Shown here in pieces: positions 1-8,592 of a DNA stretch of 64,000 bases. The stretch's first letter is position 1; each line of letters opens with the position of its first letter. This stretch comes from Psychromarinibacter sp048262455 (GTDB lineage Bacteria > Pseudomonadota > Alphaproteobacteria > Rhodobacterales > Rhodobacteraceae). The stretch is taken from positions 18,745 to 82,744 of the forward strand of contig JBLXFD010000017.1 in the NCBI GenBank assembly GCA_048262455.1, read 5' to 3'. The notes under the pieces are model-generated. The model did no database searches. It saw only the letters and a program-made list of their open reading frames with translations, and was not told where the DNA came from. A program made the translations under genes and the position numbers.

Positions 1-243
1 CGCGCCCATCACCAGGTACGCCCCCCAGACCCGCGGCGCGCGGGGCAGCGCGAGCCGGCGCAGCAGCACGATCCCGGCGAGGATCGGCAGCGCCCAGGCC
101 ACCCGGTGCAGCGCGATGGTCAGGGGCGGCACCTCGGCCAGGGCGATCTCGGCGAAGAAGAACGACCCGCCCCAGACCGCGGCCAGCAGCAGCAGCATGG
201 CGGCGGCGGGCAGATCCAGGTGCCGCGGGAGAGGCTTTTGCAT
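1..243 (-). CDS. DMT-superfamily (EamA-like) permease, N-terminal part, cut by the window edge
   Basis: The gene starts at the ATG at 243-241 and runs off the left end, leaving 81 residues (MQKPLPRHLD...). A first membrane segment carries AAVWGGSFFFAE, the hallmark opening of EamA/RhaT-type drug/metabolite transporters, followed by a basic stretch (HRVAWALPILAGIVLLRRL) typical of the second helix. Family knowledge: ten-helix inner-membrane exporters of metabolites or amino acids. The substrate cannot be told from this part. The gene is too short for most ORF callers because its end is missing. Confidence 0.75.
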   Translation of the reverse strand, partial: MQKPLPRHLDLPAAAMLLLLAAVWGGSFFFAEIALAEVPPLTIALHRVAWALPILAGIVLLRRLALPRAPRVWGAYLVMGA

Positions 244-339
244 GGAATGGGTCCTTCGGGTGGCATGTCTGCTGCCCCTTACCCCGTGCGCCGTGGCAGG
301 CGCGATCCGATTCCTGCTGTATCCGGCAACGACGCCTGG

Positions 340-858
340 CTATGCGCCGCGCCGCACCGGCAGGACCGCGGCGGGGCACTTCCGCGCCCGGTGCAGGTGG
401 CGCAGGACGATCCAGGCGACCAGGGCGAAGGACGGCAGGCCGCGCGGCTCGCGGTGCGCGGGGGGAATGCGGTCGGTGCGCCGGGCCTCGGGGGCGTCGA
501 GCAGGTGGCGGGAGACGGCGTGGCCGGCATGTTCACGGCGCCAGCCCTCGAGGTCGAAGAAGGCGCGGGCGTCCGCGGGATAGCGGCTCATCGCCTCCAC
601 CAGCCGGGCCGCGCCGCCGGTCAGCACCGCGTGGCAGACCCGGACCGCCTGTTTCTCCGGCGCCGTCAGCTCGCACCACCCCGGGGCTGCGACGAAGTCC
701 GCCGGCTGGCCCGCCTGCGCCGCCCGCGCCAGCGCCACGCCCATGGGAAGCAGGAACTGGCATCGACCGCCGATCCCGCCCAGGGTATCGCCATAGAGCA
801 GCTCCTGCCGCCCGGCCTCGTAGCTTGCCGCGGTCTGCGCCACGTCCGAAGGGAACAT
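340..858 (-). CDS. hypothetical protein, 172 aa
   Basis: I do not recognise this protein. It starts at an ATG with a GGGAGGG ribosome-binding site upstream and reads as a soluble, largely helical protein with normal coding bias for this genome. The C-terminal third is rich in Arg, Pro and His. No signal peptide or clear membrane segment is visible. It is divergent from pepF, and the shared upstream region holds a 9 bp inverted repeat (925-965). The overlapping plus-strand frames have poorer codon use and are read as shadows. Confidence 0.55.
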   Translation of the reverse strand: MFPSDVAQTAASYEAGRQELLYGDTLGGIGGRCQFLLPMGVALARAAQAGQPADFVAAPGWCELTAPEKQAVRVCHAVLTGGAARLVEAMSRYPADARAFFDLEGWRREHAGHAVSRHLLDAPEARRTDRIPPAHREPRGLPSFALVAWIVLRHLHRARKCPAAVLPVRRGA

Positions 859-924
859 TGCCCCATCCCTCCCGCTTGGCCCGGCTGCCTGAACAGGGCC
901 GGTCCCTTGGCTTCTTCACCGCAA

Positions 925-965
925 TTCTGTCAACTTTTAGGCACATCTGGAAAAATTTGACAGAA
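925..965. promoter_or_regulatory. inverted repeat TTCTGTCAA-N23-TTGACAGAA in a divergent promoter region
   Basis: Perfect 9 bp arms at 925-933 and 957-965 are separated by an A/T-rich 23 nt spacer, unusual in this GC-rich DNA. The right arm contains TTGACA reading towards pepF and the left arm contains TTGACA reading towards the hypothetical gene, so the repeat may be two back-to-back -35 boxes, a regulator site, or both. No convincing -10 box was found on either side. Confidence 0.4.
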
Positions 966-1073
966 CCGATCAGTCCCGCGCCGCAGCGGCACCCGGGCAT
1001 CGCCGATTGATTCCTTGAACCCCGCCCCCCCCGCATCCTATGTGAGGACGAGCCCAACAAAGGACTTTTGCCC

Positions 1074-2909
1074 ATGCGTACCGATCTTCGTCCCGCGATC
1101 AGCCCGGTGTTCGACGCCAATGCCTCTGCCGGCGGCAAGGATCTCGGCGCCCTGCCGGAATGGGACCTGACGGATCTGTACGCTTCCCCCGACGCGCCGG
1201 AGCTGAAGCGCGACCTCGACTGGCTGGAGGAAGCCTGTGAAAGCTTCGCCCACGACTACCAGGGCAAGCTGGCCGAGCTGGACGCGGAGGGGATGCTGGA
1301 ATGCGTGCTGCGGCACGAGAAGATCGACATGGTCACGGGCCGCATCATGTCCTTCGCCGGACTGCGCTATTACCAGCAGACCACGGATGCCGAGCGCGGC
1401 AAGTTCCTGTCGGACCTGCAGGACAAGATCACCAACTTCTCCACCCCGCTGGTGTTCTTCTCGCTGGAGATCAACCGCCTGCCGGACGAGCAGCTGGACG
1501 ACCTGTTCAAGGCCAACGCCGATCTCGCCCGCTACAAGCCGATCTTCGAGCGGCTGCGCGCCATGCGCCCGCACCAGCTGTCGGACGAGCTGGAGAAGTT
1601 CCTGCACGACCAGTCGGTGGTGGGCGCCTCGGCCTGGAACAAGCTGTTCGACGAGTGGATCGCCGGCCTGACCTTCGAAGTGGAGGGCGAGACCCACGGC
1701 ATCGAGAGCACGCTGAACTTCCTGACCGACCCCAACCGCGCCCACCGCGAGGCCGCGGCGCGGGAACTGGCGCGGGTGTTCGGGGACAACATCAAGCTCT
1801 TCGCGCGGGTGCACAACTCGCTTGCGAAAGACAAGGAGATCCACGACCGCTGGCGCAACATGCCCAGCCCGCAGTACGGCCGCCACCTTGCCAACCACGT
1901 GGAGCCGGAGGTGGTCGAGGCGCTGCGCAACGCCGTGGTGAAGGCCTACCCGCGCCTGTCGCACCGCTATTACGAGCTGAAGCGCAAGTGGATGGGGCTG
2001 GACAAGCTGCAGGTCTGGGACCGCAACGCGCCGCTGCAGATGGAAGAACTGCGCGTGATCGGCTGGGACCAGGCGCGCGAGACGGTGATGTCGGCCTACG
2101 GCGGCTTCGATCCGCGCCTGGCGGAACTGGCCGAACCCTTCTTCGACAAGGGCTGGATCGACGCCGCGGTCAAACCGGGCAAGGCCCCCGGCGCCTTCGC
2201 CCATCCCACGGTGACGGACGTGCACCCCTACGTGATGCTGAACTACCTGGGCAAGCCGCGCGACGTGATGACCCTGGCGCACGAACTAGGGCACGGCGTG
2301 CACCAGCGGCTGGCGGCTGGGCAAGGCGAGCTGCTGTCGTCGACCCCGCTGACGCTGGCCGAGACGGCCTCTGTCTTCGGCGAGATGCTGACCTTCCGCC
2401 AGCTGCTGGAGGGCGCGCAGACCCAGGCGGAGCGCAAGGTGCTGCTGGCCGGCAAGGTCGAGGACATGATCAACACGGTGGTCCGGCAGATCGCCTTCTA
2501 CGACTTCGAGTGCAAGCTGCACGACGCCCGCGGCAAGGGAGAGCTGACGCCGGACGATATCAACGCGCTGTGGATGTCGGTGCAGGCGGAATCGCTAGGG
2601 CCGGCGTTCGAGTTCATGGATGGGTACGAGACCTTCTGGGCCTACATCCCGCACTTCGTCCATTCGCCCTTCTACGTCTACGCCTATGCCTTCGGCGATG
2701 GCCTGGTGAACGCGCTCTATGCGGTCTACGAGGAGGGCGACGAGGGGTTCCAGGAGAAGTACTTCGACATGCTCAGGGCGGGCGGGTCCAAGCACCACAA
2801 GGAGCTGCTGGCGCCCTTCGGCCTGGACGCGAGCGACCCGACCTTCTGGGACAAGGGCCTGTCGATGATCGCCGGAATGATCGACGAGCTGGAAGCGATG
2901 GAAGACTGA
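1074..2909 (+). CDS. pepF: oligoendopeptidase F, M3 family zinc metallopeptidase
   Basis: The cytoplasmic endopeptidase cleaves short peptides. At 611 aa it has the normal length of M3B enzymes. The zinc site HELGH lies at residues 403-407 (AHELGHGVHQ), followed about 25 residues on by TLAETASVFGEML, which supplies the third (Glu) ligand in this family. Near the C-terminus is the family's Tyr-rich block (PHFVHSPFYVYAYAFG). An in-frame TTG lies six bases upstream, but AAAGGA at 1059-1064 is properly spaced for the ATG at 1074, so that start is chosen. It appears to be a single-gene unit. Confidence 0.93.
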   Translation: MRTDLRPAISPVFDANASAGGKDLGALPEWDLTDLYASPDAPELKRDLDWLEEACESFAHDYQGKLAELDAEGMLECVLRHEKIDMVTGRIMSFAGLRYYQQTTDAERGKFLSDLQDKITNFSTPLVFFSLEINRLPDEQLDDLFKANADLARYKPIFERLRAMRPHQLSDELEKFLHDQSVVGASAWNKLFDEWIAGLTFEVEGETHGIESTLNFLTDPNRAHREAAARELARVFGDNIKLFARVHNSLAKDKEIHDRWRNMPSPQYGRHLANHVEPEVVEALRNAVVKAYPRLSHRYYELKRKWMGLDKLQVWDRNAPLQMEELRVIGWDQARETVMSAYGGFDPRLAELAEPFFDKGWIDAAVKPGKAPGAFAHPTVTDVHPYVMLNYLGKPRDVMTLAHELGHGVHQRLAAGQGELLSSTPLTLAETASVFGEMLTFRQLLEGAQTQAERKVLLAGKVEDMINTVVRQIAFYDFECKLHDARGKGELTPDDINALWMSVQAESLGPAFEFMDGYETFWAYIPHFVHSPFYVYAYAFGDGLVNALYAVYEEGDEGFQEKYFDMLRAGGSKHHKELLAPFGLDASDPTFWDKGLSMIAGMIDELEAMED

Positions 2910-2919
2910 GAAATGAAAA

Positions 2920-2944
2920 GGGCGCGGCAGATGACGCCGCGCCC
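2920..2944 (-). terminator. intrinsic terminator of the sugar transferase gene
   Basis: A perfect 9 bp stem (GGGCGCGGC, 7 nt loop, GCCGCGCCC) is followed on the minus strand by TTTTCATTTC. It lies 31 bp after the minus-strand transferase stop. The opposite strand lacks a T tract, so it should act mainly on the minus-strand transcript. Confidence 0.75.
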
Positions 2945-2975
2945 CGTTACGTAAGGATGGTAGGGCGGTGCCCGG

Positions 2976-3638
2976 TCAGATGCCCTTGCGGAACACCACC
3001 ACCGTCAGCGTCCGCCACATCAGCCAAAGCTCCATCGCCAGCGACAGGTTCTGGATGTAGTGCAGGTCCGCCCGCACCTTCAGCCGGGTGCCGGCCGATC
3101 CCGTGACATAGCCCACCTCGGTCTGCGCAAAGCCGCTGATGCCTGGCCGGACCGCATGACGCGCGCGGTAGCCCGGAACGGTATCAAGATAGTGCGCCGC
3201 GAACTCGTAGGTGTCGGGGCGCGGGCCGATCAGGCTCATCTCGCCCTTGATCACGTTAAAGATCTGCGGCAGCTCGTCCAGCCGCGTTTTCCGCAGGAAC
3301 GACCCGAGCGGCGTGATGCGGTCCAGTTCCAGCGGCCCCTCGGCCGTCCGCTGCACCGCATCCGCCGGCAGCATGGTGCGAAATTTCACGACGTGGAACG
3401 GCTTGCACTGGTAGCCCATGCGCCGCTGCACGTAGAACAGCGGGCCCGGGTTGTAGCGGCGGTTGAGAAGAAGAATGACGACAGCGGTGACAAGCGCGGC
3501 GGGCAGCAGCAGGACCCCGCAGATGAAAAGGTCGATGGAGCGCTTGATCAGGGGCATCCCCGGAGTACCCGTCGCAGCATCGTCGCGGTCCGGCAGGTCT
3601 AGAACCGTATCGGAGAACTTCCCGGTAAAATCGAGCAT
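2976..3638 (-). CDS. exopolysaccharide priming sugar transferase (ExoY/WcaJ-like)
   Basis: A 220 aa bacterial sugar transferase, the family that moves a sugar-1-phosphate from a nucleotide sugar to undecaprenyl phosphate and so starts an exopolysaccharide repeat unit at the inner membrane. It has one N-terminal membrane segment (IDLFICGVLLLPAALVTAV) and the family blocks KFRTM, RLDELPQ and SLIGPRP. Length matches short ExoY-type enzymes with no CoA-binding domain. A TTG start at 3653 is possible, but TGGGGG sits just before the ATG at 3638, which is preferred. A NusG-like gene lies 270 bp upstream on the same strand. The sugar used is unknown. Confidence 0.88.
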   Translation of the reverse strand: MLDFTGKFSDTVLDLPDRDDAATGTPGMPLIKRSIDLFICGVLLLPAALVTAVVILLLNRRYNPGPLFYVQRRMGYQCKPFHVVKFRTMLPADAVQRTAEGPLELDRITPLGSFLRKTRLDELPQIFNVIKGEMSLIGPRPDTYEFAAHYLDTVPGYRARHAVRPGISGFAQTEVGYVTGSAGTRLKVRADLHYIQNLSLAMELWLMWRTLTVVVFRKGI

Positions 3639-3907
3639 TATACCCCCAGGCAAAATCGTTAACGGCTTGTCTACTCACGGACCTAGGGGGGCACGAAAGT
3701 CGGCAGGGCCGATCTATTGAACTTTAGTCAGGCGCCGGCAGCAGCGCCTCGACCCGTATAGTGGGATTCGCCGTTTCGCTCAATGACTTCTCGACTGATC
3801 CACAGGACAAGGCCGGTTTGCGTTTCCGTTAAGCCCTGCTGACGCAGGAGAATTCTTGCGATCCTCCACACCTCGCGGCATGAAGAAGATTTATCATTAA
3901 CCTTATT
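3639..3907 (-). other. 269 bp leader between the NusG-like gene and the sugar transferase
   Basis: This stretch is clearly lower in GC than its surroundings. It holds two small hairpins, AGGCGC-N8-GCGCCT at 3730-3749 and CCTGC-N4-GCAGG near 3835-3848. On the minus strand the NusG-like frame stays open after its TAA until a TGA at 3728-3730; the reading (VWRIARILLRQQGLTETQTG...) looks protein-like but has no ribosome-binding site. No E. coli-type ops sequence was seen. It may be a regulatory leader acted on by the NusG-like protein (inference). Confidence 0.4.
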
Positions 3908-4423
3908 TTAACCGGTCCGAAGCTGCTGCGCGTCGACCGCGACCCGGGTCTTGGCGCCCATCAGTTCCATCAGGACCCACACGCGCTGATCCGCTGAAAT
4001 CCGCTCAACTTCCGCCACGAAGTTGGCGAAAGGGCCTGACGTCAACGTCACTTTATCGCCCGGAGACGGCATTTGCACCGGCTGCAGCTTGCCGCCCGAA
4101 TCACAGCGCTGAATAAGTTGCGCCACCAGGTCGCCCGGCACCGCGGCGGGTTCGCGGCCGAAGCTGACCAGCCGGGACACTCCGTAGGTGGAGTTCACCG
4201 TCCGCCACAACCCGCGCGCGGCGTCGAAGGCCACGAAGATGTAGCCGGGGAACAGCGGCTTCATGGCGGTGACAAACTTGCCGCCGCGAGAGACGGTCTG
4301 CTCCTCCAGCGGCAGGAAGGTGCGGTAGCCCTGCCGCGTCAGGTTGCGCTCCGCGATTCGCGCGGCGTTCGGTTTCAGCTGGGCCAGGAACCAGCTGTCC
4401 GTATCGTTAACACTGGATGACAT
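3908..4423 (-). CDS. NusG-like (RfaH/LoaP-type) transcription antiterminator
   Basis: A 171 aa NusG paralogue. The N-terminal NGN domain is seen from WFLAQLKPNAARIAERNL through PLFPGYIFVAFD. A KOW-like segment follows in the C-terminal third (PSPGDKVTLTSGPFANFVAEV). Specialised NusG paralogues bind paused RNA polymerase and carry it through long or terminator-containing surface-polysaccharide operons. The downstream priming sugar transferase fits that role. The start is the ATG at 4423 because GGAAGG lies at the right distance; the frame is open 99 bp further upstream but without a site. It is too divergent from housekeeping NusG, and in the wrong neighbourhood, to be the essential copy. Confidence 0.82.
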   Translation of the reverse strand: MSSSVNDTDSWFLAQLKPNAARIAERNLTRQGYRTFLPLEEQTVSRGGKFVTAMKPLFPGYIFVAFDAARGLWRTVNSTYGVSRLVSFGREPAAVPGDLVAQLIQRCDSGGKLQPVQMPSPGDKVTLTSGPFANFVAEVERISADQRVWVLMELMGAKTRVAVDAQQLRTG

Positions 4424-4538
4424 TCGCGGCCTTCCGGTACTTAGAGGGACTGGTAAATCGCGCGGCAGGATTAACGCACCCCGCGCGGCGCCGCCACCGT
4501 AACTGGCAGACCCACGCGGCAACTTGCCGAGGATGCGG

Positions 4539-5006
4539 TCACAGCCCGCCCTCCTTCACCGCCTGCATCGCCACGTGGGTGGAGGTGTGCGAGACATGGG
4601 GGAGGGTCGAGATCTTCTCTGCCAGCACCTGCCGGTAGTCGGTCATGTCCGTGCAGCGCACCTTCAGCAGGTAGTCGAAGGAGGCCGCCAGCATGTGGCA
4701 CTGCTCGATCTGCGGCACCGCGCGCACCGCGGCGTTGAAGGCGGCGAGGGCGGACTCGCGGGTGTCGGAGAGCTTGACCTCGACGAAGGCCACGTGGTCG
4801 CGGCCGATGCGGATCGGGTCCAGCATGGCCCGATAGCCGGTGATGACGCCGTCCCGTTCCAACCGCCGCAGCCGCGCCTGCGTCGGTGTCTTCGACAGGC
4901 CGATCCGCGCCGCGAGATCGGTGACGGAGATCCGTCCGTCCGCCGACAGCACCTCGAGAATCGCGCGGTCGAAGCGGTCCAGCCCGGTTTGGTCCGATTG
5001 CGCCAA
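4539..5006 (-). CDS. putR: Lrp/AsnC-family regulator of putA
   Basis: A 155 aa Lrp-type regulator: an N-terminal winged helix-turn-helix (ISVTDLAARIGLSKTPTQAR) followed by a ligand-binding RAM domain ending in HVSHTSTHVAMQAVKE. It is divergent from putA. In alphaproteobacteria this neighbour is the proline-responsive activator PutR, so the name rests on position plus family. The only usable start is TTG at 5006, preceded by CGGGG; a stop codon lies upstream in frame. Confidence 0.85.
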   Translation of the reverse strand: MAQSDQTGLDRFDRAILEVLSADGRISVTDLAARIGLSKTPTQARLRRLERDGVITGYRAMLDPIRIGRDHVAFVEVKLSDTRESALAAFNAAVRAVPQIEQCHMLAASFDYLLKVRCTDMTDYRQVLAEKISTLPHVSHTSTHVAMQAVKEGGL

Positions 5007-5030
5007 GACAGCCCCGATCTTCGGTCAATT

Positions 5031-5057
5031 CGCCTGCATTATTGTGAAAATCAGGCG
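5031..5057. promoter_or_regulatory. candidate PutR operator between putR and putA
   Basis: CGCCTG (5031-5036) and CAGGCG (5052-5057) form an inverted repeat around an A/T-rich centre (ATTATTGTGAAAAT). It lies in the 99 bp space between the divergent put genes. Lrp-family proteins commonly bind such A/T-centred dyads. Which gene it controls is inference. Confidence 0.4.
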
Positions 5058-5105
5058 GAACGGCAAGCCGTGCTTCGGATATGCAGGGCGCGAAGGAGAC
5101 ACATC

Positions 5106-8100
5106 ATGCCCGACACCTCCGCCCCCGCAGACCTCGCCACCCTCCGCGCCCGCGTCGACGCCGCGACCTACGCGGACGAGCAGCAGACGCTCGACAGCCT
5201 GATCCGCCTCGCCGCGCTGGACAGGGACGACCGCGCCCGCATCGCCGACCGCGCGGCGGAACTGGTGCGGGAGATCCGCGCCTCGGCCAAGCCGGGGCTG
5301 ATGGAGGTTTTCCTGGCAGAGTACGGCCTGTCCACCGACGAGGGCATCGCGCTGATGTGCCTGGCCGAGGCGCTGCTGCGGGTGCCGGATGCAGAGACCA
5401 TCGACGCGCTGATCGAGGACAAGATCGCCCCGTCGGACTGGGGCCGGCACCTCGGGCGTTCGTCCTCCTCGCTGGTCAACGCCTCGACCTGGGCGCTGAT
5501 GCTGACCGGCCGGGTGCTGGACGACCGCCAGCCGGGCGTCGCCGGCGCCCTGCGCGGCGCGGTGAAGCGGCTGGGCGAGCCGGTGATCCGCACCGCCACC
5601 GGCCGCGCCATGCGCGAGATGGGGCGGCAGTTCGTGCTGGGCGAGACCATCGACGGCGCCATGCGCCGCGCCCGCGGGATGGAGGAGGACGGCTACAGCT
5701 ATTCCTACGACATGCTGGGCGAGGCCGCGCGCACCGAGGCGGACGCCAAGCGCTACTTCGACGCCTACGCCCGCGCCATCGAGGCCATCGGCCGCGCGGC
5801 CACCCATGGCGACGTGGCGGCCAACCCCGGCATCTCGGTCAAGCTTTCGGCGCTGCACCCGCGCTACGAGGAGGCCCAGCGCGAGCGGGTGATGACCGAC
5901 CTCGTGCCGCGCCTCGGCGCGCTGGCGCGGCAGGCCGCCGCCGCCGGGATGGGGCTGAACATCGACGCCGAAGAGGCCGACCGCCTGTCCCTGTCGCTCG
6001 ACGTGATCGAGGCGGTGGTGCGTGACGAGGCGCTGGCCGGATGGGACGGCTTCGGCGTGGTGGTGCAGGCCTTCGGCCAGCGCGCGGCGCCGGTGCTCGA
6101 CTGGCTGCACGCGCTCGCCGAACAGCTGGACCGCCGGTTCATGGTGCGGCTGGTCAAGGGCGCCTACTGGGACACCGAGATCAAGCACGCGCAGGTCGAG
6201 GGGATGGATGGCTTCCCCGTCTTCACCCGCAAGCCGGCAACCGACGTCTCCTACATCGCCTGCGCCCGCAAGCTGCTGGGGATGCGCGGCCGGATCTACC
6301 CGCAGTTCGCCACCCACAACGCCCATACAGCCGCCGCGATCATCGACATGGCGGGCGGGCGCGAGGACTGGGAATTCCAGCGCCTTCACGGGATGGGCGA
6401 ACGGCTGCACGCGATCCTGATGAAGGCACCGGGCGCCCGCTGCCGGATCTACGCGCCGGTGGGGGCGCACCGCGACCTGCTGGCCTACCTCGTGCGGCGG
6501 CTGCTGGAGAACGGGGCGAACTCGTCTTTCGTGCACCAGATCGTCGACACCGAGGTGCCGCCCGAAACCGTGGCCGCCGATCCCTTCGACGCGCTGGAGG
6601 ACGCGCCGGTGCGGGTGCGGCGGGGGACCGGGCTGTTCCTGCCCGAGCGCGCCAATTCCCGCGGCTGGGACCTGTCGCACCGCCCGACGCTGGAAGCGCT
6701 GGACGCGGCGCGGGAGGGCTTTCGCCAGACCCGCTTTGCCGCCGCGCCGCTGATCGACGGGCCCGGCGAAGAGGGCAAGGCCGAGCCCCGCCACAACCCC
6801 GCCGATCCCGCGGACATCGTTGGCGAGGTGCGCGACGCCACCCCAGCCGAGGTAGAGGCCGCGCTGGCCGCCGCCGCGCCATGGGACGCGCCTGTGGCAG
6901 AGCGCGCCGCCGTGCTGCGCCGCGCCGCGGACCTGTACGAGCGCGACCACGCCCGGCTGTTCGCCCTGCTGGCACGCGAGGCGGGCAAGTCGATGCCCGA
7001 CGTGGTGGGAGAGCTGCGCGAGGCGGTGGACTTCCTGCGCTACTACGCCGCCCGCGCCGAGGCAGAGGACCGGCCGGCGCTGGGGGTCTTCACCTGCATC
7101 TCGCCGTGGAACTTCCCGCTGGCGATCTTCACCGGCCAGATCGCCGGGGCGCTGGCGGTGGGCAACGCGGTGCTGGCCAAGCCCGCCGAGGCGACGCCGC
7201 TGATCGGCCACGCGGCGGTGACGCTGCTGCACGAGGCCGGAGTGCCGCGCAGCGCGCTGCAGTTCCTGCCCGGCCACGGCGGCGAGGTGGGCGCGACGTT
7301 GACCTCGGATGCGCGGGTCCACGGCGTGGCCTTCACCGGCTCCACCGCCACCGCGCAGGCGATCCGCCGCACCATGGCGGACAACCTCGCCCCCGGCGCG
7401 CCGCTGATTGCGGAGACCGGCGGCATCAACGCGATGATCGTCGACAGCACCGCGCTGCCCGAACAGGCGGTGCGCGACGTGATCCAGTCGGCGTTCCAGT
7501 CCGCCGGGCAGCGCTGTTCGGCCCTGCGCTGCCTCTACGTGCAGGAGGAGATCGCGGAGGACTTCAAGCGGATGCTGTTCGGCGCGATGGATTCGCTGAA
7601 GCTGGGCGATCCCTGGCAGCGGTCCACCGACGTGGGCCCGGTGATCGACGCCCGCGCGCAGCAGGGCATCACCGCCCATGTCGAGGCCGCCCGCCGCGAC
7701 GGCCGGCTGCTGCACGAGGTGCCGGCGCCGCAACAGGGCACCTTCGTCGCCCCCGCCGTCATCGCCGTGCCCGGCATCGCGGCGATCGAGCGCGAAGTCT
7801 TCGGCCCGGTGCTGCACCTGGCCACCTTCCGCTCGGGGCGGCTGGACGCGGTGCTGCGCGAGATCAACGAGACCGGCTATGGCCTGACCTTCGGGCTGCA
7901 CACCCGGATCGACGACCGGGTGCAATACGTGACAGAGCGGCTGTCAGTGGGCAACGCCTACGTCAACCGCAACCAGATCGGCGCCATCGTCGGCAGCCAG
8001 CCCTTCGGGGGCGAGGGGCTGTCGGGCACCGGGCCCAAGGCCGGCGGGCCGGAGTACCTGACCCGCTTCGCCGCGTCCGAGATCGTGCGCTTCGACGGCG

Positions 8101-8561
8101 AGGCCGGCGCGGCGCGCGACCCCGCCGAGGTGCAGCGCGCGCTGGACGCCGCCCCCCTGCCCCCGCGCCACGACGTCACCGGCCTGCCCGGCCCCACCGG
8201 CGAGTCGAACCGGCTGACCCGGGTCGCCCGCCCGCCGCTGCTGTGCCTTGGCCCGGGGTCCGAGGCGGCGGGACGGCAGGCGCAGGCGGCGCGGCTGCTG
8301 GGCGGGCTGGCGCTGGAGGCGGACGGGCTGCCGCCCGAGGCGCTGGGGCGGCTTTCGGGCTTTTCCGGGGCCGTCTGGTGGGGCGACGCGCAGGCCGCGC
8401 GCGACCACGCCCGGGCGCTTGCCGGGCGCGACGGGCCGATCCTGCCGCTGCTGACGGGCGCGCTGATCGCCGCCGACGTGCTGCTGGAACGGCACCTCTG
8501 CGTCGACACCACCGCCTCGGGGGGCAACGCGGAACTGCTGGCGGAGGCGGGCGGCGCTTGA
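5106..8561 (+). CDS. putA: bifunctional proline dehydrogenase / L-glutamate gamma-semialdehyde dehydrogenase
   Basis: PutA oxidises proline to pyrroline-5-carboxylate with FAD, then to glutamate with NAD, feeding electrons to the membrane quinone pool. The 1151 aa length is normal for PutA without the N-terminal DNA-binding domain, which fits a separate PutR. The proline dehydrogenase barrel occupies roughly residues 80-460 (KGAYWDTEIKHAQ, FATHNAHT). The aldehyde dehydrogenase domain follows, with Glu770 in ETGG, Cys804 in SAGQRCSA, and the late block GGEGLSGTGPKAGGPEYL. A C-terminal extension of about 150 residues closes the substrate channel in this class. The start is ATG at 5106 with AGGAG upstream. 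Confidence 0.97.
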   Translation: MPDTSAPADLATLRARVDAATYADEQQTLDSLIRLAALDRDDRARIADRAAELVREIRASAKPGLMEVFLAEYGLSTDEGIALMCLAEALLRVPDAETIDALIEDKIAPSDWGRHLGRSSSSLVNASTWALMLTGRVLDDRQPGVAGALRGAVKRLGEPVIRTATGRAMREMGRQFVLGETIDGAMRRARGMEEDGYSYSYDMLGEAARTEADAKRYFDAYARAIEAIGRAATHGDVAANPGISVKLSALHPRYEEAQRERVMTDLVPRLGALARQAAAAGMGLNIDAEEADRLSLSLDVIEAVVRDEALAGWDGFGVVVQAFGQRAAPVLDWLHALAEQLDRRFMVRLVKGAYWDTEIKHAQVEGMDGFPVFTRKPATDVSYIACARKLLGMRGRIYPQFATHNAHTAAAIIDMAGGREDWEFQRLHGMGERLHAILMKAPGARCRIYAPVGAHRDLLAYLVRRLLENGANSSFVHQIVDTEVPPETVAADPFDALEDAPVRVRRGTGLFLPERANSRGWDLSHRPTLEALDAAREGFRQTRFAAAPLIDGPGEEGKAEPRHNPADPADIVGEVRDATPAEVEAALAAAAPWDAPVAERAAVLRRAADLYERDHARLFALLAREAGKSMPDVVGELREAVDFLRYYAARAEAEDRPALGVFTCISPWNFPLAIFTGQIAGALAVGNAVLAKPAEATPLIGHAAVTLLHEAGVPRSALQFLPGHGGEVGATLTSDARVHGVAFTGSTATAQAIRRTMADNLAPGAPLIAETGGINAMIVDSTALPEQAVRDVIQSAFQSAGQRCSALRCLYVQEEIAEDFKRMLFGAMDSLKLGDPWQRSTDVGPVIDARAQQGITAHVEAARRDGRLLHEVPAPQQGTFVAPAVIAVPGIAAIEREVFGPVLHLATFRSGRLDAVLREINETGYGLTFGLHTRIDDRVQYVTERLSVGNAYVNRNQIGAIVGSQPFGGEGLSGTGPKAGGPEYLTRFAASEIVRFDGEAGAARDPAEVQRALDAAPLPPRHDVTGLPGPTGESNRLTRVARPPLLCLGPGSEAAGRQAQAARLLGGLALEADGLPPEALGRLSGFSGAVWWGDAQAARDHARALAGRDGPILPLLTGALIAADVLLERHLCVDTTASGGNAELLAEAGGA

Positions 8562-8592
8562 CGCCGCCCGGCGCTTGCCCAAGGGTGACGCC

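Noticed and set aside
3908..4423. Housekeeping NusG
   Set aside because: No secE or ribosomal protein genes nearby, divergent sequence, and linkage to a polysaccharide gene indicate a specialised paralogue.
5025..7925. A 966-codon minus-strand frame opposite putA
   Set aside because: Complement shadow of putA: rich in Arg, His, Gly and Val, no motif, no ribosome-binding site.
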